Shown here: piece after piece, positions 8,969 to 17,591 of the stretch
Layout of the letters: every line of letters begins with the position of its first letter
How positions within the stretch are numbered: position 1 is the stretch's first letter
The notes under the pieces: generated by a model
Told to the model about the DNA's origin: nothing
The model's database searches: none
What the model saw: only the letters and a program-made list of their open reading frames with translations
Position numbers and translations under genes: made by a program
Source of the DNA: Lysobacter stagni
GTDB lineage: Bacteria; Pseudomonadota; Gammaproteobacteria; Xanthomonadales; Xanthomonadaceae
Direction: 5' to 3'
Length of the DNA: 64,000 nucleotides
Assembly: GCF_030053425.1 (NCBI RefSeq)
Contig: NZ_JASGBI010000001.1
Location: forward strand, 533,001 to 597,000

Positions 8969-9217
8969 ACCGCCTCCGCTCGCCGTTGTGGGATCGGCGA
9001 GGCGAGAGTGTCGCGCCGGGCAGTGAAGCGGCAGTGAATTCGCGGCGGCGGCTGGCCCGTGCGCCGCGCAGTCGGATCATGGCGCGATGGGATCAGGTCG
9101 CGCGCTCCCACCCGGCGGTGTTCTCAGCAATGCGAGAGAGCAGACGAACATCCCGCCCGCTCGCCGACGATGCTCTTCGACAATCAGGCGCGCTGCCCGA
9201 CACAGCGCGCCTAAAGA

Positions 9218-9772
9218 TCACCAGATCAGGTCGTCCGGCACCTTGAACTGCGCGTAGTACGCATCGTCTTCGGCATTGCCGGCCGCGGGCTCGGCGTCCG
9301 CCGCCTGGCCGTGATCCACCACGATCATGCTGGCGTCGCGCTCGCGCACCTTATCGGCGGCGGCGCGCGGCAACAGCTCGAAGCGCTCGTCCAGTCGGGC
9401 GATCACGAGGACGCCGGAGGACACCTTCTTGCGAAGGTCCGCGTCGAGCAGCAGCGTCTGGATGACGCCGTCCACGGTGAAGCGGTATTCGGTCTCGCCG
9501 GTGCGCGGCACCTTCCGGTCCTGGATGATCTGCCGCGCCTGCGCGCGAAGTTCGGTGATGCGCTTGTGCACCTTGCGCTCGGCTTCGAGTGCGCGGTCCC
9601 GCTCGGCCTTGAGGGCCCGTTCGCGCTCAGCTTCGAGACGGGCTTCGTTGGTCTGGGCCGGTCCCTTGGCGTGCCGGGCCTTGTTCTGCTCGCGCGCGAC
9701 CTCGGCAACCTTGGACTTCTTGACGAGCCCCGCCTTGAGCAACTGTTCCTGTAGCGGATTCGCTTTTGCCAT
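9218..9772 (-). CDS. DUF2058 (YaiL-like) nucleoprotein/polysome-associated protein
   Basis: 184 residues from the ATG at 9772. The start MAKANPLQEQLLKAGLVKK, the highly charged helical middle (about residues 30-85, mostly Arg/Glu/Lys/Ala) and the C-terminal beta-rich part ending in YYAQFKVPDDLIW match the DUF2058 family. The function of the family is not firmly known. The frame is open further upstream but that sequence overlaps the hairpin at 9808-9841, so it is untranslated. Confidence 0.85.
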   Translation of the reverse strand: MAKANPLQEQLLKAGLVKKSKVAEVAREQNKARHAKGPAQTNEARLEAERERALKAERDRALEAERKVHKRITELRAQARQIIQDRKVPRTGETEYRFTVDGVIQTLLLDADLRKKVSSGVLVIARLDERFELLPRAAADKVRERDASMIVVDHGQAADAEPAAGNAEDDAYYAQFKVPDDLIW

Positions 9773-9807
9773 GACTGCAGGCTCTTTCCCGTGACTTCGC
9801 CTCATCA

Positions 9808-9841
9808 TACCGCGGCCCTGAAGGGCCCCAGGGCCGCGGTA
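9808..9841. terminator. 13-bp perfect hairpin
   Basis: TACCGCGGCCCTG (9808-9820), loop of 8, and CAGGGCCGCGGTA (9829-9841). It lies 25 bases past the stop of the minus-strand phosphatase-like gene and ends that transcript before the DUF2058 start. No T-tract follows. Confidence 0.75.
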
Positions 9842-9865
9842 GCGAGTGCATCCGAAGTCACGCAT

Positions 9866-11257
9866 TCACGGGCGCAGGTACCGCGCGTACACCCAGTCCG
9901 CCACTTCGTTGCCCAGGTGCAGGCCGGCGAAGCAGCCTTCCGGGTAGTGGATACCGGCGTAGACGCGGCCCATCGCCTGTTCGGTCTCGGCCTGCGACAG
10001 CGTCTTGTACGTGCGCGTGATCGCCTTGATGGGCAGCTCCGCCATCGGCGGCGGCAGCGGTGCGGCCGGCGCGTTGATGGTGCGGGTGAAGCCGATGGCG
10101 TTGGTCTGGAAATAGCGGCGCAGCATCTGCGCGGCCGCGCCCGTGGCGGACGTGGAGGCGCACGGGTAGTCCGGGTACGGCGGCGTCTGCAGGAACGGCC
10201 GCCAGAACGGATCGCTGCGCGTGTTCGGGTTGCCGTCGTCCGGCCAGCGGATGGCGGTGACGGGACGCCAGAAGTTGTAGAGGTACTTGCTCTCCATGTT
10301 GGTGATGAACGCGTCCGCGATGGCCATGTCGACCAGCGCGAACAGGCGTGCGTTCTGCCAACGGTCCAGGCCGCGGTTGGCCGTGGCCAGGCGCACGTTG
10401 GCGTTCCACTCCAGTGCGCCGCCCGCCCAGAAGCGCGGGATGTCGCTCATCTCCGAATCCGGCGCGGCGCCGCGCACGCGTGCGTCGCCCACGCTCTTCA
10501 CCAGGTTGTACTCGCTGGCGTATTGCGCGCTGCGCAGGTTGAGGATGGTTCCCTTCGGCGCACGGAACTGCGTGGCGCTGGTCACCGCGAACGGCGTGAC
10601 GTACGGCCAGCCGGTGAACTGCGGCGTGGTGCTCGCGGGGAACTCCGGCGCCGGCGTCGGCTGGTGCACGCCCGGTCCGGGCGGCAGCGCATACGGCGGC
10701 GAGTTGGGTGTGCCGGATCCATCGGTCGGCATCAGGCCGCCCATGCCGTTGTCGGCATAACGCAGCGCGAGCATCGCCGTCGCGGCGGCTTCGCCGGCGG
10801 CGATGCCCGCCGCTTCGCTCGCGCTGGGCGCACCGGGCCCGATGGCGGTGGCGTAGGCGGCGTTGATCGCGTTGATGGCGTTGGTGCGCGCCGTGGCCTC
10901 GGCTGGCGACGGCGGTGGCGGCAATGCATTGAGCATCGCCAGCAACGTGGTGTGCGCGGCCGCGGCCACCGCGGCATCCGGCGACGCGCCCGGGGCTGCG
11001 TGCGGAATGGTGTTGTACGACTCGTAGCGCGCATCGATGCTGTTAAGCGCGTCGTGCACGGCGATCTGCACGATCGCCATCACGCGGCTCTGCTGCTGCG
11101 GCCCACCGAAACGCGGCCCCACGGTGGGCCCACTGGCCAGTGCATTCCAGTCGGTCACCGAATCGGCCTGCACTGGCAGGGCGATGGCGAGTGTGAGCGC
11201 GGCAGCAAGCCGCCAACGGCGCACGGGACGCCGGACAGCGTGGATCGACGGATTCAT
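9866..11257 (-). CDS. vanadium-dependent haloperoxidase / PAP2-superfamily protein
   Basis: 463 residues with a signal peptide (AAALTLAIALPVQA) so probably periplasmic. The C-terminal half carries the PAP2/vanadium haloperoxidase pocket: KYLYNFWRPVTAIRW (motif 1 region), PYPDYPCASTS (motif 2 region with the serine/threonine cluster) and GRVYAGIHYPEGCFAGLHLG (motif 3 with its His). The first half is Ala/Pro-rich and helical. Whether it is a phosphatase or a haloperoxidase cannot be settled by eye. The ATG at 11257 has AGGA 9 bases upstream. A strong hairpin follows the stop. Confidence 0.8.
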   Translation of the reverse strand: MNPSIHAVRRPVRRWRLAAALTLAIALPVQADSVTDWNALASGPTVGPRFGGPQQQSRVMAIVQIAVHDALNSIDARYESYNTIPHAAPGASPDAAVAAAAHTTLLAMLNALPPPPSPAEATARTNAINAINAAYATAIGPGAPSASEAAGIAAGEAAATAMLALRYADNGMGGLMPTDGSGTPNSPPYALPPGPGVHQPTPAPEFPASTTPQFTGWPYVTPFAVTSATQFRAPKGTILNLRSAQYASEYNLVKSVGDARVRGAAPDSEMSDIPRFWAGGALEWNANVRLATANRGLDRWQNARLFALVDMAIADAFITNMESKYLYNFWRPVTAIRWPDDGNPNTRSDPFWRPFLQTPPYPDYPCASTSATGAAAQMLRRYFQTNAIGFTRTINAPAAPLPPPMAELPIKAITRTYKTLSQAETEQAMGRVYAGIHYPEGCFAGLHLGNEVADWVYARYLRP

Positions 11258-11717
11258 GACAATGTCCTTTGGGGGGAAGGAGGCGCGCCGCGTCGGGGCG
11301 CATATGCCGATAACGCGGAACGGCGCACTACATGACCCCGTCATGCGTCGCGACCGACAGAAGGGCGCGACGTGGCATGGATGTTGGTGGCAAGCGACGT
11401 GCGTACGCATGCCGTCGCGTGTTTCATTCCTGATAGCCTTTCAAGGCGAAGCGTCAGGCGTTGGCGCCTGCACCCCGCCCCATCCACCGCCGGACGATGG
11501 TCACCAGCGTGAACGCGCCTCCGAAGACCCGCGTCACGGCAACCCGAGCATCGCGAGCCCGATGCCGGCCTTCAGCCCATTCATCACGCGGGTCTACAGC
11601 TTTGCTGTACGCGCGAAGGCGCGTATTGGCTTACGGCCTTTCAACTGAGAACCGTCTGATATCTACGTCGGAGCAGAATCTCGAAACTCGATCAATTCAC
11701 TGAAACTGGATGTAGCA
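11258..11717. other. 460-bp intergenic region
   Basis: No coding region, RNA gene or repeat copy recognised. Small palindromes occur (CAGGCG-TTGG-CGCCTG at 11455-11470, and TACAGC/GCTGTA near 11594). It must hold the promoters of the two divergent genes. Confidence 0.4.
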
Positions 11718-12107
11718 ATGGTCGCGAGACTCTTGACGGCGCTATTGCTCGGAGTGATCGCTCCGGGCGCAATGGCTGCGGACTGCGATGCGGTTCACAA
11801 CGGAGCGGTCGTCTCTGGGCAGGCACTGCTAGGCAGCGAGGCAGGCAAGGTGACCGTAGGAGAGGGACGTGTGCCCTTCTACAGTGCGCCGAACGATGAA
11901 TGCCCAACGAAGGGAGTCTTTGTTTTGTCCGGCGAGCTGCTGATTGCAACCTGGGCTTCCGGTGACTTCACGTATGTTCACTACCAGAACACAAGGACCG
12001 GAAGGGAAACCGAGGGTTGGGTGCATAGCTCGCGATTGAAGTGGACGGGGTATGGCGTCACCGATGACGTCATGGAGCGCTATGCACCCGTGGGAAGGTT
12101 TGAGTAA
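11718..12107 (+). CDS. small secreted hypothetical protein, possibly SH3-like
   Basis: 129 residues with a signal peptide (LLTALLLGVIAPGAMA) and two cysteines in the mature part (Cys near 23 and 62) that could form a disulfide. Short beta strands and the segment TEGWVHSSRLKW are reminiscent of bacterial SH3 domains, which bind cell-wall or peptide ligands; this is a weak resemblance. Base composition is clearly less GC-rich than the flanks. No partner gene is apparent. Confidence 0.65.
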   Translation: MVARLLTALLLGVIAPGAMAADCDAVHNGAVVSGQALLGSEAGKVTVGEGRVPFYSAPNDECPTKGVFVLSGELLIATWASGDFTYVHYQNTRTGRETEGWVHSSRLKWTGYGVTDDVMERYAPVGRFE

Positions 12108-12222
12108 CCCCTCACACCGCGCTGCCCACATGACTTCGCCAACCGGGCAGGCGAAATACATCAGCACCTCCAAGACTCCCGGGGTACTACTGGCGTAATC
12201 AATGCCTTCGCCGGGTAGCCAC

Positions 12223-12250
12223 GTAGCCCGGGTGAGCGCAGCGCACCCGT
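12223..12250. repeat. CCCGGGTGAGCGCAGCGCACCC dispersed repeat
   Basis: A GC-rich partly palindromic element after the small secreted gene. A related inverted copy occurs at 17286-17312. Elements of this form are common between genes in xanthomonads (established pattern, from memory). Confidence 0.5.
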
Positions 12251-12293
12251 GGCCACGGTCGGCCAACCGCAAGCCCGCGTGCGAAGGCGAATG

Positions 12294-12932
12294 TCAGTGC
12301 TTGGGCGGCGTCTCGACGCTGCGCGGTGCAGGCGCCGGTGTGCCCTGCTTGGCCGCCGCGGCACGCATCATCTGGCCCATGCCTTCCAGGTTGCCGGTGA
12401 GCAACATGCCCCAGCCGTCGCCGTTGGGACGCACGCTCACGACCTCCATGCTGGTCAGGGTGACCTCGTTGACGGTGGCCGAGGAGCGCGTGACCACGTG
12501 CACCGTGTCGCCCTCCTTCACCGAGCCCAGCACCTGCGTTTCGCCCACTTTGAGGGTCATGCCGGGCTTCATCATGGTGCCTTCCAGCAGCGCGCGCATG
12601 AAGTCGGCGGGCGCGAGCTTGGCGATGGAGTCGGCCGTGGCTTGCGGCCCGAACATCGCGCGTGCCATGAGGTCCGCCTGGGGCCCCTCGGGCATGGCCA
12701 GGATCGGCGCCATCATCGACTTGAAGCGGGCCAGTTCGTCAGGATGCATGAAGTCCGCGACGACGCCCGGCCCCTTCTCCTGCACCGCCTTGCCGGACCG
12801 CGCGACGAACGCTTCCGCCGTCTCGGCATCCTTGGCTGTCGCCGGCAGCATGCCGGCCAACAGAAGCAGCGCGATCGCGGCGATGGTACGCAGCGGCTTG
12901 AAATTCGATGTCTTCGTGCGCGCGTGTTGCAT
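12294..12932 (-). CDS. secreted hypothetical protein (212 aa)
   Basis: Signal peptide (IAAIALLLLAGMLPATA) followed by a helical region (about 25-120) with many Met and Ala, then a beta-rich half with VKEGDTVHVVTRSS and a Pro-rich C-terminus ending ETPPKH. No catalytic motif visible. The ATG at 12932 has GGGGGA 7 bases upstream. It follows the secreted alpha/beta hydrolase on the same strand, 130 bases away, so the two could be co-transcribed. Function unknown. Confidence 0.65.
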   Translation of the reverse strand: MQHARTKTSNFKPLRTIAAIALLLLAGMLPATAKDAETAEAFVARSGKAVQEKGPGVVADFMHPDELARFKSMMAPILAMPEGPQADLMARAMFGPQATADSIAKLAPADFMRALLEGTMMKPGMTLKVGETQVLGSVKEGDTVHVVTRSSATVNEVTLTSMEVVSVRPNGDGWGMLLTGNLEGMGQMMRAAAAKQGTPAPAPRSVETPPKH

Positions 12933-13061
12933 GGCATTCCCCCAGTCCGTTGTGCCGGCTGCATTGTGCCGGTTGGCCCGGTCCCGCGCGAGCGGGCTGG
13001 ATGGATGGAAGCAACACGCGCGCCGATGGCCGCCCTCGACGCCACCCGGGCGGCCGTGCCA

Positions 13062-14057
13062 CTACCGTGGTGAAAGCACCTCGATCACCGCCTTTGCCAC
13101 CGCCTCCGGTGCGTCGATCTGGATCTCGTGCGAGGCCTCCGGCACGGCAACGCGTCGCCCCTTCTTCGAGGTGGCCGCCAATCGCGCCTGCGTCTGCTCG
13201 CGTGCCGTTTGCAGTGCCTTGCGCACATCGTCCGGCACGCCGGGCACGTCGTTGGATGCGGTGAGGACGATGACAGGCTTCGCACCATGCGACTCGTCCG
13301 CGGCAACGGGCGCGGCGAAGATCGCGGTGTTGGCATCGAGCTCGGAGCGCAGTGTTCGCCAGTAGGCAGGCTTGAGCTTGTAGGCACGCGACGCGGCCGC
13401 CACGGGCGCGCTCTGCCACGGCGGCGGCGCACGCAGGCACGACGACAGCGGGCCTTCGGCCTTGTCCAGCGTGCCGGCTTCGGCAGCCTTCAGGCAGGCA
13501 TCGAGGAAGGCGTTGCGCTGGACGAGGCCGGCCTCGCCTTGTTGTTTCCACGCAGCGGGAAGCAGCGCGTCGGCGCCCTGCTCCGGCGGATCGACCAGCA
13601 CCAGCGCGCTCACGTTCTTCGGATGCAGCTGTGCATAGCGACGCACGATGTTGCTGCCGAGCGAGTGACCCACCAGCACGATTGGCGTCTTGAACCTGGC
13701 TGCCTGGATGAGCGCGGCGAGATCGGCGACGTCGGCGTTGAGGTCGCGCGGCATTGGCCCTTCATCGCTGAACCCGTAACCGGCGCGGTCGTACGCGCAC
13801 ACGCGCGCCTGCGGCGACAGCAGCGCCTGCACGCGGAACCAGGTGGTGGAATCGGCATTTCCACCGGCTTCCAGAAGCACCGTGCGCGGCCCGTCGCCGA
13901 TACAACGCAGGTTCAATGCACGACCGGGCGCGATGGTGATGCGCTGGCCGGCGAGGGCGTAGGTGTCCGGGGTTTGCTGTAGTGCACCCGGCGCAGCGTG
14001 CGCGGGCGCGAACATCGAGACGGAAGCGAGAAACGCAAAGCGTGCGATCGACTTCAT
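13062..14057 (-). CDS. secreted alpha/beta hydrolase
   Basis: 331 residues with a signal peptide (FAFLASVSMFAPAHA). The fold is clear: AYDRAGYGFSDEG loop, nucleophile elbow VGHSLGS, the acid-bearing strand LTASNDVPG, and the catalytic His in EASHEIQ near the C-terminus. It probably hydrolyses an ester or lactone in the periplasm. The ATG at 14057 has GGAG 6 bases upstream and directly precedes the signal peptide; the ATG at 14069 is less well placed. Confidence 0.85.
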   Translation of the reverse strand: MKSIARFAFLASVSMFAPAHAAPGALQQTPDTYALAGQRITIAPGRALNLRCIGDGPRTVLLEAGGNADSTTWFRVQALLSPQARVCAYDRAGYGFSDEGPMPRDLNADVADLAALIQAARFKTPIVLVGHSLGSNIVRRYAQLHPKNVSALVLVDPPEQGADALLPAAWKQQGEAGLVQRNAFLDACLKAAEAGTLDKAEGPLSSCLRAPPPWQSAPVAAASRAYKLKPAYWRTLRSELDANTAIFAAPVAADESHGAKPVIVLTASNDVPGVPDDVRKALQTAREQTQARLAATSKKGRRVAVPEASHEIQIDAPEAVAKAVIEVLSPR

Positions 14058-14337
14058 CCTGCTCTCCATGCATGGGGGAATCGCATGCGCCGATTCGCTT
14101 CGGCGGCATGGCGGGGGCAAGGGTAGCCGACGACGAAACGCGAAACACCGGCGGGCGGCTACGTTTCGTCCTGCGTCTGGCGATTCGTTCAAGCGCCGGT
14201 TGGGATCCGGCGCCGCCTGGCACGGGCAAGGCAGTCCGTGCAGCAGGGCGGCCAGGTAGTTGCGCGCCTGAATGCGCGCAGACATCCGCCTTCGGGCTCC
14301 GGCGCTATCCTCGGCCTGCATCGCCCGGAACCCATGC

Positions 14338-15216
14338 GTGATCCGCTCCCGGCTCCTGCTGGCTGCTGTCGTGCTCGGCCTTGCGCCGACGGCGACGGCG
14401 CACGCGCGCGACTGGCTCATCGACCTGCATTACCTGCAGTTGCAGGAAGCCGCGCTGGGCGACGCCGAGATGTCCGGGCGCGAATCCGGCCTGCAGGTGC
14501 AGACGCCGTGGTTCGCACTCGGCGGCGGGCAGTTTGGTGTTGGCGCCGACTACCTCTACACGCACTACGACTACACCGGGCTCGACACCCGCGACCGCGA
14601 CCTGCATCGCCTCGCGGTGCCACTGGACTGGCGCTACGGCGACACCTGGACGCTGCGCATCACCGCGCAGCCGACCGTCGCCACGTCGTCCAACATCATG
14701 AAGGACCTGTTCTCCCGCAGCACCGGCGACGACTTCAATCTCTACGGCCGCATCGCCGTAGAGCGCGTGCCCGACTCGGGCTGGGGCTGGCGACTGGGCG
14801 CCGGCTACGACGACCGCTTCGGCGACCCGCAAGCGTGGCCGCTGGTCGCCGCGGTCTATCGCCAGTCGAACCTGTCCGTCGAAGTCGGATGGCCGCAGGC
14901 GAGCGCGAACTGGTGGCCGAACGAACGTTGGCGCCTGGGCGTGGAGATCGCACCGGCCGGCGCACGCTGGCATGTCGTCAGCGACGAACGCGACGGCGCC
15001 GAATTCGATTACACCGCCGAAGCCTGGCGCGCCGCACTCGCCGCCGACTGGTCCTTCGCCGGCGGCTGGCAGCTCGCGTTGCAGCTGGGCAGCGAGTTCG
15101 ACCGCCACCACGACTTCGAGGACGACACCGGCGCACGCATCGACACCGATGCCGCCTCTGCCGCGTTCGCGTCGCTGGCGGTGCGGTATCGCTTCGGCGA
15201 TGACACGGCGCCGTGA
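14338..15216 (+). CDS. outer-membrane beta-barrel hypothetical protein
   Basis: About 292 residues from a GTG at 14338, chosen because it directly precedes an export signal (RSRLLLAAVVLGLAPTATAHA); the frame is open farther upstream without signal character. The mature part is a run of alternating aromatic/charged strands (YLYTHYDY, WRLGAGYDDRFG, WQLALQLGSEFDR) ending in LAVRYRFGD, as in outer-membrane barrels. No ligand can be assigned. It is divergent from the secreted alpha/beta hydrolase. Confidence 0.65.
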   Translation: MIRSRLLLAAVVLGLAPTATAHARDWLIDLHYLQLQEAALGDAEMSGRESGLQVQTPWFALGGGQFGVGADYLYTHYDYTGLDTRDRDLHRLAVPLDWRYGDTWTLRITAQPTVATSSNIMKDLFSRSTGDDFNLYGRIAVERVPDSGWGWRLGAGYDDRFGDPQAWPLVAAVYRQSNLSVEVGWPQASANWWPNERWRLGVEIAPAGARWHVVSDERDGAEFDYTAEAWRAALAADWSFAGGWQLALQLGSEFDRHHDFEDDTGARIDTDAASAAFASLAVRYRFGDDTAP

Positions 15217-15437
15217 GCGCGGACGACGCGTCGTCGAAAGCCGCACGCGATGGCCGTGTTCTCCACCGCAACCGGCAACAGCGCGCCGCGGTGGTAGGCA
15301 TGTCGTCGGCACGGGATGCGCCCGTTAGCACCGGTGCGGCCGCTCGCGTGCGCCGGTCGTCGCTTGGACAGGTGGTGCGTGCCGCCCGCGGCCGTTTCCT
15401 GCGTTACCCTCCCTGCCAGCCGAACGGGGGGACGGCC

Positions 15438-15758
15438 ATGGGGAAATGGATCATCGCGGCGCTGGCGCTCGCCTGTGCCGACGTCACCTGGGCACACGGC
15501 GGCGGCCTCGACCGCAACGGCTGCCACCACGACCGCAAGAACGGTGGCTACCACTGCCACCGCGGCGCGTCCGCGGCACCGTCGAACGACGCGCGCCCCG
15601 CCTCATTCACCCACACGCTGCAGCCCGCCGACGCGCGCAGTGTCGGCTTCCGCAACTGCAGTGAGGCCCGCGCCGCAGGTGCCGCCCCCGTGCGACGCGG
15701 CGACCCCGGATACGGCCGCCACCTGGACCGCGACGGCGACGGTGTGGGCTGCGAGTAA
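15438..15758 (+). CDS. small secreted YHYH plus Excalibur-domain protein
   Basis: 106 residues: signal peptide (IIAALALACADVTWA), then a His/Cys-rich module (HGGGLDRNGCHHD followed by GGYHCH, residues about 18-42) of the type found in small periplasmic YHYH-domain proteins, then a C-terminal Excalibur-like calcium-binding module with DRDGDGVGCE. Both modules suggest metal binding outside the cytoplasm. The ATG at 15438 is the only start that gives a signal peptide. Confidence 0.75.
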   Translation: MGKWIIAALALACADVTWAHGGGLDRNGCHHDRKNGGYHCHRGASAAPSNDARPASFTHTLQPADARSVGFRNCSEARAAGAAPVRRGDPGYGRHLDRDGDGVGCE

Positions 15759-15810
15759 CGGCGGACCGGGCATTCGCGACGTCTCTGAAAGTCGACGTTG
15801 ACGTCGGGCG

Positions 15811-16053
15811 TTACGGCGGCGCCTCGCGCACCGCGCCGAGCACCTCGTCCAGGTAGAGCGCGATGCGCTCGAAGGTCTCGGCCAGCGCGTCGGGCGGAAT
15901 ACGCAACTCGTGCGAGGCCGACTCACCCCGCCGCTCGGCGAGTTGTGCCAGCAGCAACAACTGATCGCGCGCCTGCACCAGCCGGTGGTGCGCAAAGTCG
16001 GGCAACAGCACGCCGGCGAACGCGGCGGGGGATTGGCAAACGTCCTTTTGCAT
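15811..16053 (-). CDS. XAC0095-family small protein
   Basis: 80 residues. The pattern of a short variable start, GVLLPDFAHHRLVQARDQLLLLAQLAE and a C-terminal helix (FERIALYLDEVLGAV) resembles the XAC0095 family of xanthomonads, of unknown function. No signal peptide or membrane segment. The ATG at 16053 is the first Met giving this domain; the open frame continues upstream but passes through a transcription terminator (16227-16253), so the longer version is unlikely. Confidence 0.6.
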   Translation of the reverse strand: MQKDVCQSPAAFAGVLLPDFAHHRLVQARDQLLLLAQLAERRGESASHELRIPPDALAETFERIALYLDEVLGAVREAPP

Positions 16054-16390
16054 CGTGGGTCTCCAGCAAACCAGCCGGCTTGCGCCGCGGGATGCGGACG
16101 CAAGGTGTCGGGAGGTTCGAAAACCGTGGCAGTCGGCCGGGCTTATTTCCTCTCGCGAGGTCTTGTATTCGCCGCCCTCCCGACGCGGAGCTTCTTGCGT
16201 CGGACGCCCAGACGTCGGGCGTAAAAAACCCACCGGAATAACGGAGGTGGGTTCCGCTACCAATCGGAGTTTCGACGCTCCTTGAGTGCTAAGTCTCCGG
16301 ACGGCACCGGCACAGATCAACGCTTCAAGCTCCTCTTCTCGAGAGAGTTTGTCGCGCGTGGCCTGGTACCCTGGTCGGGAGGAGAACGCC
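16054..16390. other. intergenic region with terminator, upstream of HNH gene
   Basis: About 340 bases without a convincing gene. It holds a minus-strand intrinsic terminator at 16223-16253 and must hold the HNH promoter. Conceptual minus-strand translation shows no known domain. Confidence 0.4.
16223..16253 (-). terminator. intrinsic terminator on minus strand
   Basis: Read leftward: AACCCACC, 11-base loop, GGTGGGTT followed by a run of T (six As at 16223-16228 on the plus strand). This is a textbook stem plus U-tract, one of the few in the window, yet no minus-strand gene ends just before it, so it may end a small transcript starting near the HNH gene. Confidence 0.75.
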
Positions 16391-17275
16391 ATGGCCAATG
16401 CCGTCTTCACCACATCGGAAAGCTCCGCGTACGACGATCAGATCGAGCGTTGGTACCACTTTCCCAAGACGTATCTCGCCCACGCCCAGCAGGCGGTGGG
16501 CGACCTGATCGTCTATTACGAGCCCCGCCGCACGACGGGTCCGAACAGCGCCACCGGACGACAGGCGTACTTCGCCATGGCGCGCCTGGACCGGATTGAA
16601 GCCGACACTACGCGCCCGGACCACTTCTACGCTTATCTGAGCCAGTTCCTTGAGTTCGATCGCGCCGTCCCGTTCCGCGAGCAGGGCGGCCTCTACTACG
16701 AGTCGGGACTTAAGAAGGACGATGGCTCGACCAACAAGGGCGCATTCGGTCGCTCGGTGCGACTGATCCCGCGTGACGAGTTCGAGCGCATCTTGCAGGT
16801 TGGCATGACCGCGCCCCTCACGGCATGGGAGCAAGCCGACCGCATCGCAGAGCCGGTGCCCGAGTACGTCACGCGCCCCATCATCGAACAGGTGGTGTCT
16901 CGCAAGTTCCGCGACGCCGCTTTCCGTCGTCACGTGCGTAACGCTTACAACAACACCTGCGCCGTCACGGGCCTTCGCCTCATCAACGGCGGCGGCCGCC
17001 CCGAAGTACAGGCCGCTCATATTCGCCCGGTGGAACAAGACGGCCCCGACACCGTCCGCAACGGCATCGCCCTCACCGGCACCGCGCACTGGCTGTTCGA
17101 CCGCGGCCTGATCTCGTTCGACGACGACTACCGCATCCTGCTATCGCCGCATGGCCCGGATGACTTGGATAAGTTGATCCGTGCGGAGCGGAGGTTGCTG
17201 CTGCCGGAGCATCCGGAATGGAGGCCGCATGCCACCTACTTGCGATGGCATCGGGAACACAGGCTTAAGGCTTGA
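16391..17275 (+). CDS. HNH endonuclease (HNH_2-type) with N-terminal reader-like domain
   Basis: 294 residues; the ATG at 16391 is preceded by GGGAGGAG. The C-terminal third has the HNH_2 nuclease signature: CAVTGLRL, then AAHIRPV, then NGIALTGTAHWLFDRGLIS, supplying the His, Asn and His that bind metal and DNA phosphate. The N-terminal ~130 residues (GDLIVYYEPRR, YFAMARLDRIEAD, YLSQFLEFDRAVPF) look like a small beta-rich PUA/EVE-like module; such modules read modified bases in type IV restriction enzymes, but this assignment is inference. The gene is tail to tail with a KAP-like NTPase gene in an accessory-looking pocket. Confidence 0.85.
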   Translation: MANAVFTTSESSAYDDQIERWYHFPKTYLAHAQQAVGDLIVYYEPRRTTGPNSATGRQAYFAMARLDRIEADTTRPDHFYAYLSQFLEFDRAVPFREQGGLYYESGLKKDDGSTNKGAFGRSVRLIPRDEFERILQVGMTAPLTAWEQADRIAEPVPEYVTRPIIEQVVSRKFRDAAFRRHVRNAYNNTCAVTGLRLINGGGRPEVQAAHIRPVEQDGPDTVRNGIALTGTAHWLFDRGLISFDDDYRILLSPHGPDDLDKLIRAERRLLLPEHPEWRPHATYLRWHREHRLKA

Positions 17276-17285
17276 TGCGGGACGT

Positions 17286-17312
17286 TAACCCGGGTGCGCT
17301 GCGCTTGCCCGG
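17286..17312. repeat. CCCGGGT...CCCGGG dispersed repeat, inverted copy
   Basis: CCCGGG occurs twice around a TGCGCTGCGCTTG core, 10 bases after the HNH stop. On the minus strand it matches the element at 12223-12250. It may serve as the HNH transcript end. Confidence 0.5.
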
Positions 17313-17516
17313 GCCACGCTGGCTGGGCACCTGATACGCGACGCAGAAGACCTCCGACGCTGCATGGACTACACGTAGTTCAACCCGGTGAAGCATGGGC
17401 ACACCATGCGTGAGGATTCGCTGTACTCCACCTTTCCTCACGAAGTGCGCGAGGCCGGTTGCCGGCGGACTGGGCAGTGTCTGCTGGGAGTGATGGGGCC
17501 TGCGGCGAGAGGAGGT

Positions 17517-17541
17517 GATGGGTTCGCGGGCGAAACCCATC
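17517..17541. terminator. hairpin downstream of KAP gene
   Basis: GATGGGTTCGC (17517-17527) pairs with GCGAAACCCATC (17530-17541) with one bulged base. It lies about 50 bases past the KAP stop on the minus strand. Confidence 0.5.
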
Positions 17542-17591
17542 CTGCGGGCTAGAGGAAGGGCCACCTCCTATGGAACGCAAATGAACCCGAC

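Larger units (their letters stand above)
17276..17591. other. 316-bp region between HNH and KAP genes
   Basis: No gene supported. It contains a CCCGGGT repeat copy near 17286-17312 and a hairpin at 17517-17541. The intervening bases carry no recognisable RNA gene. Confidence 0.4.

Noticed and set aside
6252..9026. A 924-codon open frame on the plus strand
   Set aside because: It is antisense to three well-supported minus-strand genes, and its translation is Arg/His/Gly/Val-rich low-complexity sequence typical of GC-rich mirror frames.
16054..16413. N-terminal extension of the XAC0095-type protein to 200 residues
   Set aside because: The extension reads through an intrinsic terminator and into the HNH gene, and has no family similarity.
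17265..17564. 99-codon minus-strand frame between HNH and KAP genes
   Set aside because: No ribosome site, overlaps the HNH stop and a dispersed repeat, and shows no domain.
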